NCBI RefSeq assembly: GCF_900114995.1 | Contig: NZ_FOUX01000001.1 | Span: 1,240,001 to 1,304,000 of the forward strand | Reading direction: 5' to 3' | Length of the DNA: 64,000 bases | Origin: Chitinophaga sp. YR627 | Lineage (GTDB): Bacteria; Bacteroidota; Bacteroidia; Chitinophagales; Chitinophagaceae | Part shown: positions 26,073-36,311 of the stretch, piece by piece | Position numbering within the stretch: the first letter of the stretch is position 1 | Layout of the letters: each line of letters opens with the position of its first letter | Notes under the pieces: generated by a model | Told to the model about the DNA's origin: nothing | What the model saw: the letters and a program-made list of their open reading frames with translations, nothing else | Databases searched by the model: none | Position numbers and translations under genes: made by a program

Positions 26073-26104
26073 ATGGCCGCTCTACGGGGAGGTAGAACGG
26101 CCAT
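26073..26104. promoter_or_regulatory. 13-bp hairpin between fecR and susC
   Basis: ATGGCCGCTCTAC (26073-26085) pairs with GTAGAACGGCCAT (26092-26104) with one mismatch and a 6-base loop. No T-tail follows. It may be an attenuator or processing site that separates regulator expression from transporter expression. Confidence 0.5.
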
Positions 26105-26180
26105 GAGTCAGGGCCTTTAAACAAAAACAGCGTCTAGCCAGACACTTATTTTATTTATCAACCACAACGAGTACAAAAGT

Positions 26181-29100
26181 ATGATTTTTCAAGCTTCTTG
26201 TAACCGGCAGGGGATGCCTATGCCTATCCGGAAGGATAGCCGGTTAGTGAATCAAACGCTACGTATTATGCGATTATCAACCATTTTGTTGCTGGCATTT
26301 ATTATGCAGGCAAGCGCCAAAATCAGTTATTCGCAGAACATCACTTATACCTGCACAGATGTGCCATTGGAACAGGTATTTAAAATTATTAAGCAGCAAA
26401 CGGGTTATGTGGTGTTCTACGATCAGGATCTATTGGGAAAGACAAAACCAGTCTCTATCAGCGTTAAAGAAGTGCCGCTGGAGAATTTCCTGAAAAAGGC
26501 TTTAGACAATCAGCCGCTGGATTATTCGATCGAAAATAAAACGATCGTCATTTCCCGCAGGACTATCCCCGTACCAATGCCCTATACAGCGCCGCAGAAA
26601 TTGCCGCTGGTATCAGGGAAGATCATTGACGAAAGAGGAGTGCCTGTACCAGGAGCAATCGTAAGGTTAATGCCTACTGAAGACAGAGGCGCGACCACAC
26701 AAAACGACGGTACCTTTATAATGGCCGCCGTGCCCGCTGGTAACTATACGCTGGAAGTAAGACACCTGGCTTACCTGACCGCGCATAAAAAAATTACGGT
26801 GACTGATGGTGATGTCAATGTAAAGATCACCCTGACACCGCAACAGAGAGAACTCAGAGGTGTTGTAGTAAGTACCGGTTTCCAGAAGATCGAAAAAGCC
26901 TCGACACCTGGATCATATACGGTGATCACTTCCAAAGAACTGGAAGAAACACCTGATATCAACCTGGCTAAACGCCTGGAAGGTAAAGTACCCGGCGTAC
27001 GCTTTGACCCTGTAAATAATACCATACAGATCAGAAGCGCCAACAACTTCCTGCAAAGTGCGCCCCTGATTATTATCGACGGTTTTCCGGCGATAGATCA
27101 GAACCTGAACCTCCGCCCTGGTTATACGCCTTTATTCGGAGATCAGTCAGGTACCAATAACGCAGTACTGAGCGCCTTTAACCCGAATGATATCGAAAGC
27201 ATCACTTTCCTGAAAGATGCTGCTGCTACCTCTATATGGGGTTCCAGTGCCGCAAATGGTGTGATCGTGATAGAAACCAAAAAAGGTAAAAGGGGAGAAG
27301 CGACCACCGTGAACGCAGGCGCCACCCTGAGTGTTTCAGCGCCTATCAGCCTGTCAAAGCTGAAAACAATGAACAGCGCACAATACATCGATATGGAAAA
27401 AGAGATGTTTGACGCAAACTTCTACCAGGATCCGTTCACACACTGGCGCTTCGCTAATCCGAGTGAAGCAGTGAGGTATATGTTCCTGGCTAAACGTGGT
27501 CAGATCACTGAACAGGAACGTGATGCACAGTTACAACGTCTGGCAGCTACAAATAACCAGTCGCAGATCCGTGAAAACCTCTTGCAACCAGCCGTTACAC
27601 AGCAATATAACCTATCGCTGTCTGGTGGCGGCAGGACCAGCAGCTACCATGTATCCGGTAACTATTCCAAAGATCAGCCTTCCTATAAAAGCAACAGTGC
27701 TACCAACTACTTTATCAATAGTAGCCTGACCTCTGATATCCTTGGCGGTCGTGCGAAGATCACTGCCGGACTGACACATAACTACTCTACCAGTTTTGTA
27801 AATCAGGCAGCGCTGCGTGCATTACAGCCAGGCTTCTATGGATTAAGACCTTATGATCAGCTGATAGATCAGAATGGTCAATCTATCAGCAATAGCTTAC
27901 TGTTGAAGCCGGAGATCGAGGATAGTCTTCATAATAAACTGGGCCTGCTCCCATGGACATATAACGCGATCGACGAACTGAATTATTCAAAGACCCGCTT
28001 TGAAAAACAGGCTACCCGTATGCAGTTGTCGCTGACTACGCGACTGACTCCCTGGGCGGATTTCCAGGTATCTGGTATGTATCAGCGTAGCTCCCAGGAA
28101 ATCACTTTGCTGAATGAACTTGGTAGTTATTATACCCGAGATTTCCTGAATAGTGCCACCACCATCCAGAACGGTAAACTGGTGTATGGTGTGCCTGTCG
28201 GTGGTATCATGACGAATACAAACAGCTGGTCTACGGACTACGGTACGAGAGCGCAACTGAATATCAATAAACAGTGGAACCTGATCCACAAACTGACTTT
28301 CCTCGCAGGTACAGATATCCGTGAGTCTAAGTCGAAAGGTTACAGACAGATCCGCTATGGATATGATGAAAATACCGGTACTTCCCAGGCCTTTAATCCG
28401 ACAGTGAATTATAGCCTGTTCTTCGGTGGCACCAGACAGCTGGGTTATCAGGATGGTGCATACGTGACAAACATCCAGCGTTATCTGTCTTATTTCTCTA
28501 CTGCGAACTACTCCTTATTCGATAAGTATTTTGTATCCGGTAGCATCCGTTTTGACGACGTCAGCATGTATGGCATCGATCGTCGCAACAGGGCGATTCC
28601 TTTATGGTCTGCCGGTCTGAAATGGGATCTCTTTAAGGAGAAATTCATGGCTGGTCAGAAATGGCTGGACGCATTGGCCCTCCGCGCAACCTATGGTACT
28701 GCTGGTACAGCGCCAACAGGCGGGTCTAACTTTACCGTGGTGAATGTATATGCGCCAAACTCTCAGACAGGTCTGGGTTATGGTAATCTGGGTTCTCCGG
28801 GTAACCAGGATCTGGGATGGGAAACGACCGCTACACTGAACGGCGGACTGGATGCATCTGTATTGCGTGGTTTGCTGAGTATCACCTTTGATTACTATAG
28901 CAAACGTTCCCGTGGTATTGTGGTAAACCTGCCGTTTAATACGACTTATGGCTGGACCAGCGTAGCGTATAACACCGCAACTATGAAGAGCCACGGCCTT
29001 GAACTCGGTCTGAATGCCAATATCATCCGCCGTGCCACCTGGGGTTATACAGCCAGTCTGAACCTGGCCTATAACACCAATAAGGTAACAGATGCCCGCT

Positions 29101-29810
29101 TCCCGGTTACCACTACCTCTATTTCACAGGGTTCTCCTATTGTCGATCTGCCCGTAGGTTATGTAATGGCATTGGAATGGGCTGGTCTGGATGATAAAGG
29201 ACAGACCCAGATCCGCAATGCGGAAGGAAAGATCCTCAGCTCTACTGATGGTACTGCACTGACAGTAGCTGACTGGCATTATAAGGGTCGTAAAGATCCT
29301 GTTGTTTTCGGTGGCTTTATGCATACGGTTCGCTTTAAGCAATTCAGTGTCTCTGCAAGGGCGACTTATTACCTGGGACATAAGGTGCTGAAGCAGGATA
29401 TCCTGCCAGGTCTGTATCCATCTTTCGGACAGGCGCCTGGCTTTATCGGCAACTCTCAGGCGATGGTGAACCGCTGGCGTAAAGCAGGTGATGAGGCAAC
29501 GACCAATATTCCTGGTCTGCTGAATTCAAACTCTACCAGTATCATCAGATATACGCAGTCTGATATCAATGTTATCAGCGCTTCACACGCACGTCTGGAT
29601 CAGGTGACCCTGAGCTATATCCTGGCTGCGAAGCTGCTGAAGAGAATGCCTGCTTTAAAAAGTGTAACAATGGGTGCAACTGCCAGCAACCTGGGTGTGA
29701 TCTGGCGTAAGAACAAGGAAGGCATCGATCCGATGTACCTGACAACCAGCAGCTATTCCAGTCTTGCACCAGCACCAACCTATACTTTCAACGTAAATGT
29801 CTCATTCTAA
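26181..29810 (+). CDS. SusC/RagA-family TonB-dependent transporter with STN signalling domain
   Basis: 1209 residues. After a signal segment (IMRLSTILLLAFIMQASA) comes an STN secretin/TonB short domain at ~60-125 (VPLEQVFKIIKQQTGYVVFYDQ...LDYSIENKTIVISR), then a carboxypeptidase-like domain (VSGKIIDERGVPVPGAIVRL), the SusC plug (VVVSTGFQKIEKASTPGSY, DIESITFLKDAAATSIWG) and a barrel ending in NVNVSF. The STN domain is the receiver for the FecR/ECF pair immediately upstream, so this is a signal-transducing transporter. The substrate is unknown; the peptidase gene two positions downstream suggests peptides or protein fragments rather than glycan. ATG 26211 or 26217 is an alternative start. Confidence 0.95.
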   Translation: MIFQASCNRQGMPMPIRKDSRLVNQTLRIMRLSTILLLAFIMQASAKISYSQNITYTCTDVPLEQVFKIIKQQTGYVVFYDQDLLGKTKPVSISVKEVPLENFLKKALDNQPLDYSIENKTIVISRRTIPVPMPYTAPQKLPLVSGKIIDERGVPVPGAIVRLMPTEDRGATTQNDGTFIMAAVPAGNYTLEVRHLAYLTAHKKITVTDGDVNVKITLTPQQRELRGVVVSTGFQKIEKASTPGSYTVITSKELEETPDINLAKRLEGKVPGVRFDPVNNTIQIRSANNFLQSAPLIIIDGFPAIDQNLNLRPGYTPLFGDQSGTNNAVLSAFNPNDIESITFLKDAAATSIWGSSAANGVIVIETKKGKRGEATTVNAGATLSVSAPISLSKLKTMNSAQYIDMEKEMFDANFYQDPFTHWRFANPSEAVRYMFLAKRGQITEQERDAQLQRLAATNNQSQIRENLLQPAVTQQYNLSLSGGGRTSSYHVSGNYSKDQPSYKSNSATNYFINSSLTSDILGGRAKITAGLTHNYSTSFVNQAALRALQPGFYGLRPYDQLIDQNGQSISNSLLLKPEIEDSLHNKLGLLPWTYNAIDELNYSKTRFEKQATRMQLSLTTRLTPWADFQVSGMYQRSSQEITLLNELGSYYTRDFLNSATTIQNGKLVYGVPVGGIMTNTNSWSTDYGTRAQLNINKQWNLIHKLTFLAGTDIRESKSKGYRQIRYGYDENTGTSQAFNPTVNYSLFFGGTRQLGYQDGAYVTNIQRYLSYFSTANYSLFDKYFVSGSIRFDDVSMYGIDRRNRAIPLWSAGLKWDLFKEKFMAGQKWLDALALRATYGTAGTAPTGGSNFTVVNVYAPNSQTGLGYGNLGSPGNQDLGWETTATLNGGLDASVLRGLLSITFDYYSKRSRGIVVNLPFNTTYGWTSVAYNTATMKSHGLELGLNANIIRRATWGYTASLNLAYNTNKVTDARFPVTTTSISQGSPIVDLPVGYVMALEWAGLDDKGQTQIRNAEGKILSSTDGTALTVADWHYKGRKDPVVFGGFMHTVRFKQFSVSARATYYLGHKVLKQDILPGLYPSFGQAPGFIGNSQAMVNRWRKAGDEATTNIPGLLNSNSTSIIRYTQSDINVISASHARLDQVTLSYILAAKLLKRMPALKSVTMGATASNLGVIWRKNKEGIDPMYLTTSSYSSLAPAPTYTFNVNVSF

Positions 29811-29822
29811 TCGTTACTGATC

Positions 29823-31193
29823 ATGTCTACTATAAAACGACTTTTATATATCACATTGGGCAGTGCGTCCCTGCTCTGGAATACCGGATGCCGCAGCTAT
29901 GTGGAGGTGACTCCGCAGGGTAAAAGAGCATTGGTCAATACAACCGATTATCAGCTCCTTTTACAAAGTGAGAATGATATGGCGCCTTCCTTCAGTTTCC
30001 CTGTTTATGCAGCTGATGATTATGGCGTAAGCTATGATCCTTTTGAAAACAGCATGCTGACCGCGCAGGCAAATGCTTATATCTGGGCAGAAACGATCGT
30101 TGCGGATGCAGATGATCCGGACTGGACACGTTTTTATAAACAGATCTATACCTGCAATACAATCATTGAGGGTGTGCGTAGCAGCCAGGGTGGCACTACA
30201 CAACAAAAAGAAGTAGTGCGCAGTCAGGCGCTGGTACACCGTGCCTATGCCTATCTGATGCTGGTAAACGGGTATGCCCGTCACTACGAAAAAGCAACAG
30301 CAGCAACAGCACCAGGTGTACCTTTACTGCTGAAACCAGATCTGTTTGCACCACTTAACAGGGCTTCTGTACAGGCAGTTTATGATCAAATCATGGCTGA
30401 TCTCAAAGAAGCCGCACCAGTTTTGCCAACGCAAGCGGTGGTTACTTTGTTACCATCCTCCACAGCTGCATATGCCCTGATGGCCCGTGCATCGCTTTAT
30501 ATGGGAGACTATGCAAACGCAGCCGCATATGCTGACAGCGCATTAAGCAGACAGTCCGCTTTACTGGACCTGAAGGTTTACGCGGGTAGTCCGTCGACCA
30601 TGCCCACCGTTTACAAAGATCCTGAGATCATGCTGGTAAAAAATGTAGGTGCTTCTACGACCTACGCATTGAATCCTGATCTGGTAAAACTCTTTGAACC
30701 AGGTGATCTGCGTTATGACCTGTATACAGCAGATGGTTCCAGTTTCCAGTGGTCTTCTTTTCCTGGCCGTGGTTACTGGCGTACCAGACTGACACTGGCT
30801 TCCGGCGCTTATACCGGTCCGGGTGTAGGCGAAATGATGCTGATCCTGGCAGAATGTGATGCACGTACGGGTAAGACAGCGGAAGCCGTGACCCTGTTGA
30901 ATAAACTAAGAGAAAAGCGTTTTACGGCTGCAGACTATGTAGCGCTTGATACGAATGACGCGGAGGAAGCGCTTCGTCTTGTGCTGACAGAACGTCGTCG
31001 TGAACTGATGGCCAGTGGTCTCCGCTGGTTTGATCAGAAGCGCTTGAACCTGGATCCGAAGTATACGGTAACGGTGAGCCGCACTTACCGCGGACAAACC
31101 TATACTTTGGCGCCCAACAGCAACCGCTATGTTTTTCCGATTCCGGCAAAAAATATCCAATTTAACCCGGAGCTCGTACAGAATCCGAGATAA
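29823..31193 (+). CDS. SusD/RagB-family lipoprotein
   Basis: 456 residues, lipoprotein signal with Cys near residue 23 (NTGCRSY). SusD-type regions: LLLQSENDMAPSFSF, IYTCNTIIEGV, QALVHRAYAYLMLVNGYARHYE, ALMARASLYMGDYANAAAYAD, and the C-terminal VLTERRRELMASGLRWFDQKR. Shorter than the glycan-type SusD at 19659, and closer in size to RagB-like peptide-binding members. Twelve bases after its SusC. Confidence 0.92.
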   Translation: MSTIKRLLYITLGSASLLWNTGCRSYVEVTPQGKRALVNTTDYQLLLQSENDMAPSFSFPVYAADDYGVSYDPFENSMLTAQANAYIWAETIVADADDPDWTRFYKQIYTCNTIIEGVRSSQGGTTQQKEVVRSQALVHRAYAYLMLVNGYARHYEKATAATAPGVPLLLKPDLFAPLNRASVQAVYDQIMADLKEAAPVLPTQAVVTLLPSSTAAYALMARASLYMGDYANAAAYADSALSRQSALLDLKVYAGSPSTMPTVYKDPEIMLVKNVGASTTYALNPDLVKLFEPGDLRYDLYTADGSSFQWSSFPGRGYWRTRLTLASGAYTGPGVGEMMLILAECDARTGKTAEAVTLLNKLREKRFTAADYVALDTNDAEEALRLVLTERRRELMASGLRWFDQKRLNLDPKYTVTVSRTYRGQTYTLAPNSNRYVFPIPAKNIQFNPELVQNPR

Positions 31194-31212
31194 CAACATC
31201 AGCTAACCACAT

Positions 31213-33753
31213 ATGTTAAGATTGAAACTAAGCCCAGGCGCATGGCTTTTGTCATGCGTCCTGCTGGCCGCATCTGTACAGGCTACAGCACAGCGGAAAA
31301 AGAAGAATAATAAGGAAACCACGCCCACTGAGATCAAGGCGGACACCACTGCCGGTAAAAAGCCCGCACCCTCGAAGCTGAAGAAGTACAATGACGTGAT
31401 CACCAAAGACATGCGCACGGACACCGGTTTCATCATTGTCCATTCCAAAGAGGATGAGTATTATTTTGAAGTGCCATTGACCGTCATGGGTAAGGACATC
31501 CTGATCGTTAACCGTGTGGCAGAAGCTTCTGTAGACATGCGTAACGGTAACTGGGGACTTACCGGCGACCAGATAGGTGAGGCGGTATACCGCTTTGAAA
31601 AGGCGCGTAATAATAATCTCTATCTCCGCAGACTTTCCTTCTCCGAATATAGCGGCGATACCTCCAAACCGATGTACACCAGCGTGCAGCGTAACAACGT
31701 ACAAGCGATTGCGGCTGTATTCCCGATCGTTGCCTATAACGCTGATTCCAGTGCGGTGGTACTGAATATGAGCGAATTCCTGAACAGCGATAACGATATC
31801 ACTTACTTCTCTAAGCCACTGTTCAAAACGCGTGCAGGTATGGGTGCTCAGCAGAACGACAGGAGCTATGTGAAATATGTACACGCCTATCCTACCAACG
31901 TAGAGGTACGTGCGTTCAAAACATATGCAGCTGGTTTGAACCCAACATCTGCTAACTATAGCGTGGAACTGAACTCTTCTATGGTCATGCTGCCGGAGAA
32001 GATGGCCCGTCCGCGTTTACAGGATAAACGCGTAGGTTATTTCACCGTTTCTCATAAAGATTTCGACGCTAATCCGCAGGGCGTAGCCAATACCACCTAT
32101 GCGGTACGCTGGAGACTGGAACCTAAACCGGAAGACGTAGAGAAATACAAACGTGGTGAACTGGTAGAACCGGTAAAACCAATTGTATTCTATATCGATC
32201 CATCTACGCCAAAGAAATGGGTGCCTTACCTAATTCAGGGTGTAAATGACTGGCAGGCAGCTTTTGAACGTGCTGGTTTCAAAAATGCCATCTATGCAAG
32301 AGAAGCCCCTTCCCGTCAGGAAGACAGCACCTGGAGCCTGGAAGATGCGCGTCACTCCGCTATCATCTACCGGCCATCATCCATTGCCAATGCCATGGGG
32401 CCCAATGTAAACGACCCACGTACAGGTGAGATCCTGGAAAGTCACATCTTCTGGTACCACAACGTGATGTCACTGTTGCAGAAATGGTATTTCGTACAGT
32501 GTGCTGCTGTTGATACAGGTGCGAGAAAACTGGTGTTTGACGATAAACTGATGGGTGATCTGATCCGTTTTGTGTCTTCTCATGAGGTAGGTCACACACT
32601 CGGTCTGATGCACAACTTCGGTTCCAGTTCTACTGTTCCGGTAGAAAATCTGCGTAACAAGGCATGGGTGGAGAAATATGGCCATACGCCATCCATCATG
32701 GACTATGCACGTTTCAACTATGTAGCACAACCGGAAGATAATATCAGCCGTGCCGGTCTGTATCCCCGTATCAATGACTATGATAAATGGGCGATTGAAT
32801 GGGCGTATAAATGGCGCGATAACGTGAAGGATGAGTACGAAGAGCAGAAATTACTGACGCCGATCGTTACAGATAGTCTGAAAAACCAGCGTCTCTGGTT
32901 TGGTAGCGAAATGGAGCCACTGGATCCACGTTGTCAGAATGAAGACCTGGGTGATGATGCAATGAAAGCGGGTACCTATGGTATCATGAACCTGAAACGT
33001 ATTATCAAAAACCTTGGTCAATGGACATACGAGCCTGAAAAGGATTATACCAACATGCGTAGCATGCTGTCCGCTGTATACGACCAGTATGGCACCTATA
33101 TCGGACACGTCGTACGTAATATCGGTGGTGAATACCACACAGAGAAAATTGCTGCACAGCCGGGTGCTACTTATGAAGTAGTAGAATACAAACGCCAGAA
33201 AGAAGCGGTTGCTTTCCTGGATAAGGAACTGTTCACAACGCCTGAATGGCTGAATGAGAAATCGCTAATGGAGAAAATACCTGATAAATTCGGTATTGAC
33301 CTGGGCGAGGTGCAGAGAGGGGTGTTAAATGGTATTTTAAACCGTTTTCGTATGACCTCCATGCTGGCAGCGCAACATGATGGTAAAGGTACAGGGAAGG
33401 TGTATACAGCAGATGAGCTGATGCAGGATCTGGACAAGATCGTCTTCAGAGAGCTGTATGAAGGTAAGAGCGTAAGTTTCTACAGACGTAACTTACAGAA
33501 GATCTACATCAGTAAACTCCTGGATATGGTATATCCTACGGATAATATGGATCAGATGATTACCGGTATGAGCCAGATGTACAGTTTCTATCTGACTGAC
33601 CTCAGTGATGTAATGAGAGCGGCATTGACAAAGGAACAACAGCTGATCATCAGAATGATGAACAATCCGGGACTGGATAAAGATACGCAGCGTCACCTGA
33701 AGGATCTGAACTACAAGATCAATAAGATCGGTGAAAAAGACCTTAGATTTTGA
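31213..33753 (+). CDS. DUF5117/DUF5118-type zinc-dependent metalloprotease
   Basis: 846 residues with a signal peptide (LLSCVLLAASVQATAQ). The N-terminal part (KKYNDVITKDMRTDTGFIIVHSKEDEYYFEVP) and the following ~250 residues correspond to DUF5118/DUF5117. The metzincin site HEVGHTLGLMHN gives His457, Glu458, His461 and His467, followed by a candidate Met-turn SIMDYA. This family is commonly encoded beside SusCD pairs, where it is thought to process proteins or peptides at the cell surface or in the periplasm. Nineteen bases after the SusD, and the last gene of the unit. Confidence 0.92.
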   Translation: MLRLKLSPGAWLLSCVLLAASVQATAQRKKKNNKETTPTEIKADTTAGKKPAPSKLKKYNDVITKDMRTDTGFIIVHSKEDEYYFEVPLTVMGKDILIVNRVAEASVDMRNGNWGLTGDQIGEAVYRFEKARNNNLYLRRLSFSEYSGDTSKPMYTSVQRNNVQAIAAVFPIVAYNADSSAVVLNMSEFLNSDNDITYFSKPLFKTRAGMGAQQNDRSYVKYVHAYPTNVEVRAFKTYAAGLNPTSANYSVELNSSMVMLPEKMARPRLQDKRVGYFTVSHKDFDANPQGVANTTYAVRWRLEPKPEDVEKYKRGELVEPVKPIVFYIDPSTPKKWVPYLIQGVNDWQAAFERAGFKNAIYAREAPSRQEDSTWSLEDARHSAIIYRPSSIANAMGPNVNDPRTGEILESHIFWYHNVMSLLQKWYFVQCAAVDTGARKLVFDDKLMGDLIRFVSSHEVGHTLGLMHNFGSSSTVPVENLRNKAWVEKYGHTPSIMDYARFNYVAQPEDNISRAGLYPRINDYDKWAIEWAYKWRDNVKDEYEEQKLLTPIVTDSLKNQRLWFGSEMEPLDPRCQNEDLGDDAMKAGTYGIMNLKRIIKNLGQWTYEPEKDYTNMRSMLSAVYDQYGTYIGHVVRNIGGEYHTEKIAAQPGATYEVVEYKRQKEAVAFLDKELFTTPEWLNEKSLMEKIPDKFGIDLGEVQRGVLNGILNRFRMTSMLAAQHDGKGTGKVYTADELMQDLDKIVFRELYEGKSVSFYRRNLQKIYISKLLDMVYPTDNMDQMITGMSQMYSFYLTDLSDVMRAALTKEQQLIIRMMNNPGLDKDTQRHLKDLNYKINKIGEKDLRF

Positions 33754-33783
33754 TTGACAATAAAAATAAGCATGTATGTATCG

Positions 33784-33810
33784 GGGGCTGTTATTAAACA
33801 GCCCCTTTTT
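33784..33810. terminator. bidirectional Rho-independent terminator
   Basis: A perfect 9-bp stem GGGGCTGTT (33784-33792) / AACAGCCCC (33797-33805) with an ATTA loop and a T run on the plus strand; A-rich sequence precedes it, so it may also serve the convergent permease gene ending at 33813. Confidence 0.85.
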
Positions 33811-33812
33811 AT

Positions 33813-36167
33813 TTATTCAGTTTTGATGCTTCTCAGCGGATTGGATACAGCTGCTTTAACAGACTGATGTGCGATCGTCAAACCCGCAATAGCAACCGAG
33901 CAACTCAGCGCGATGAAGAATATACCTGGTTGCAGGGAAATATGATAAGCAAAGTTCCCCAGCCAGTTATGCATCAGGAAATAAGAGAGCGGAGTGGCTA
34001 CAAGGAAAGCAACCGCGATCAGGATAATAAACTCTTTTCCCAACAGTGTTACTATGTCGGTACCGGAAGCACCCAGGATCTTCCTGATACCTACTTCTTT
34101 ATTCCTTTGTACAGCTGCAAATGCAACTAAACCGTATAAGCCAAGACAACCAATAACAATGGCCAGTATGGAGAAGATCTGGTAGGCGTTAAATACCTTC
34201 TGTTCCTGTTTGTATAATGCTGCAATATGATCATCCAGGAACTCATAATCGAACATCCCGTCAGGGTATAAAGTCGCCCATGTTTGCTCTATCTGGGTCA
34301 GGGTGGCGTGCATTCCTTTAGGGTACAACCGTGCACTGACAACGTTAAAACCTCTTGGGAACCCAATCAGGACACAGGGTCTTCTTTCCTTGTGTTTGGA
34401 TTCACTCTGGAAATCCTGTACCACCCCATTGATAGTGACTTTATCACCTGCAAACTGGATGTTCATACCAATCGCTTCTTCCGGTGTTTTCAGTCCCAGT
34501 TTATGGAGCAGGGTTTCATTGACAACGACCTGTCTGAGGGAATCCTTATCTCTTAGGTTTGATACATTGGTACCCGCCAGCAATTTGATATTGAAGAATT
34601 GCAGATAATGATCGTCTATGAACCGTACCTCAGTTACATCGTCTTTTGAGACACCTCTTTCCGGACAACTGAATGGTGCAAAATTGTTATTGTAGGAAGG
34701 AGCTGCAGACGAAAAGCTGATTTCTTTCACTCCTTTGATACCCTTTAATTGCTGGGCCAGTACCTGTTGGGTTTCTCTGTTCATCAGCGGCATAGTAATA
34801 ATCGCTTCCTTATCAAATCCCAGGTCCTGGTTTTTAAAGAAGTCCATCTGTTTGGCAACCACCAGTGTACCAATGATCAGCACCTGTGATACGAGAAATT
34901 GTACAAATACAAGTGATTTACGCAGATTTAGTCCGCCGGAGGTCTGTCTGCCTGTACCTTTCATGGTCAATGCAGGCTGAAAGGACGACTGCACAAAAGC
35001 AGGATAAAGACCTGCCAGAAGTACAATCACTACCCCCAATGCCAGCAACAGAAGATAGACGATCGGCTGATTTAACTGTTGTATACCAATATGTACATCC
35101 ATGGCTGCCGCAACAGGTGGCAAAGCCAGGTACGCAGCTATCAGGCCAGCCAGGATAGTAGCGAATACCAGTATCGCTGTTTCACCCAGGAACTGTCTGA
35201 TCAGCTGACCACGATTAGCGCCCAGTACTTTCCTGACACCGGTTTCTTTAGCACGTTTCACAGCCTGTGCGGTAGCCAGGTTGATGAAGTTGATGCAGGC
35301 TGTTACGATAATAAATATGGCAATAGCGATGAGCGCCATGTAGGTCTGGCGGGAAGCTGTCGTACTCTGAATATATCGCTGGTCAAAATGAATATCTTTT
35401 AATGGCTGTAAAGGCAGTTCGGCTCCTTCGGCAGTTTCTGTGCCCCAATGATCCTTGATAAAAGGCTTCATGCGGCTTTGCAGTTTGCTGATATCGAAAT
35501 TAGGAGGTGTAACGATAAAGGTTTCTCCACCGGCAATGGCATAGAATTCTTCCATCGCCCTGCCCATTTCCTTTTGGATAGTGGCAAAGGAGATCATGAA
35601 TCCGAATACCTGACTGGTGTTGGCAGGGAGGTCTTTAATGACACCGCTTACTTTCAGGTCAAAATGGTTGTTGAGGCGTAGTACCTGGCCCATAGGATCC
35701 TGTGCGCCGAAGTATTTATGTGCCAGGCTTTCGGTCAGGACCACTGTATTTGGCTCAGAAAGGGCTGTTTTAGCCGATCCCCGTAGCCAGGTATAGTCGA
35801 ACACCTCCGGCATGTATTGATCGCCATAAGCGAACGCTTTTTCCTTGTAACGGGCTTCACCCACTTTAACAAAGGCGTCTGTCCGCGGCAGATACTGCGC
35901 CACCGTTTCCAGTTCGGGAAAGGAGGTACGCATAGCAGGGGCAACCGCCATCGATACGCTGGGATTATAATCCAGTGCATGTAGTGTAACCCGGTAGGTC
36001 CTTTCTGCTTTGTGGTGATGCAGGTCGTATGTCAGCTCATTTTTGGTAACGAGGAAGATGATCAGGCAGGCGGCAATACTCAGGGTCAGCCCTATAACAT
36101 TCAGCGCTGCATAATTGAAATTGCGTTTCAGATTCCTGAGGGCGATAATAACGTAGTTCCGGAACAT
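33813..36167 (-). CDS. MacB/FtsX-family ABC transporter permease
   Basis: 784 residues with the duplicated Bacteroidota layout: an N-terminal helix (NYVIIALRNLKRNFNYAALNVIGLTLSIAACLIIFLV), a MacB periplasmic core, a first FtsX domain (AIAIFIIVTACINFINLATAQAVKRAKETGVRKVLGA), a second periplasmic domain, and a final FtsX domain (FSILAIVIGCLGLYGLVAFAAVQRNKEVGIRKILGASGTDI). No ATPase gene lies next to it, as is common for this family. Such permeases mediate mechanotransmission or efflux of antimicrobial or lipoprotein cargo; cargo here is unknown. Separated from the oxidase operon by 144 bases. Confidence 0.92.
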   Translation of the reverse strand: MFRNYVIIALRNLKRNFNYAALNVIGLTLSIAACLIIFLVTKNELTYDLHHHKAERTYRVTLHALDYNPSVSMAVAPAMRTSFPELETVAQYLPRTDAFVKVGEARYKEKAFAYGDQYMPEVFDYTWLRGSAKTALSEPNTVVLTESLAHKYFGAQDPMGQVLRLNNHFDLKVSGVIKDLPANTSQVFGFMISFATIQKEMGRAMEEFYAIAGGETFIVTPPNFDISKLQSRMKPFIKDHWGTETAEGAELPLQPLKDIHFDQRYIQSTTASRQTYMALIAIAIFIIVTACINFINLATAQAVKRAKETGVRKVLGANRGQLIRQFLGETAILVFATILAGLIAAYLALPPVAAAMDVHIGIQQLNQPIVYLLLLALGVVIVLLAGLYPAFVQSSFQPALTMKGTGRQTSGGLNLRKSLVFVQFLVSQVLIIGTLVVAKQMDFFKNQDLGFDKEAIITMPLMNRETQQVLAQQLKGIKGVKEISFSSAAPSYNNNFAPFSCPERGVSKDDVTEVRFIDDHYLQFFNIKLLAGTNVSNLRDKDSLRQVVVNETLLHKLGLKTPEEAIGMNIQFAGDKVTINGVVQDFQSESKHKERRPCVLIGFPRGFNVVSARLYPKGMHATLTQIEQTWATLYPDGMFDYEFLDDHIAALYKQEQKVFNAYQIFSILAIVIGCLGLYGLVAFAAVQRNKEVGIRKILGASGTDIVTLLGKEFIILIAVAFLVATPLSYFLMHNWLGNFAYHISLQPGIFFIALSCSVAIAGLTIAHQSVKAAVSNPLRSIKTE

Positions 36168-36311
36168 GCGATTGGTTTAAATACGGGTATGCGCACCTGC
36201 TGCAAAGCAGGTGCCATTACAGGAGAGTGCCTGATAAACAACGCATTGCAGATATGAGCGGCTTTACCGCTGTTCGCTTTCGATAAAGGAAATGTTCGCT
36301 TCCGGACGTTT

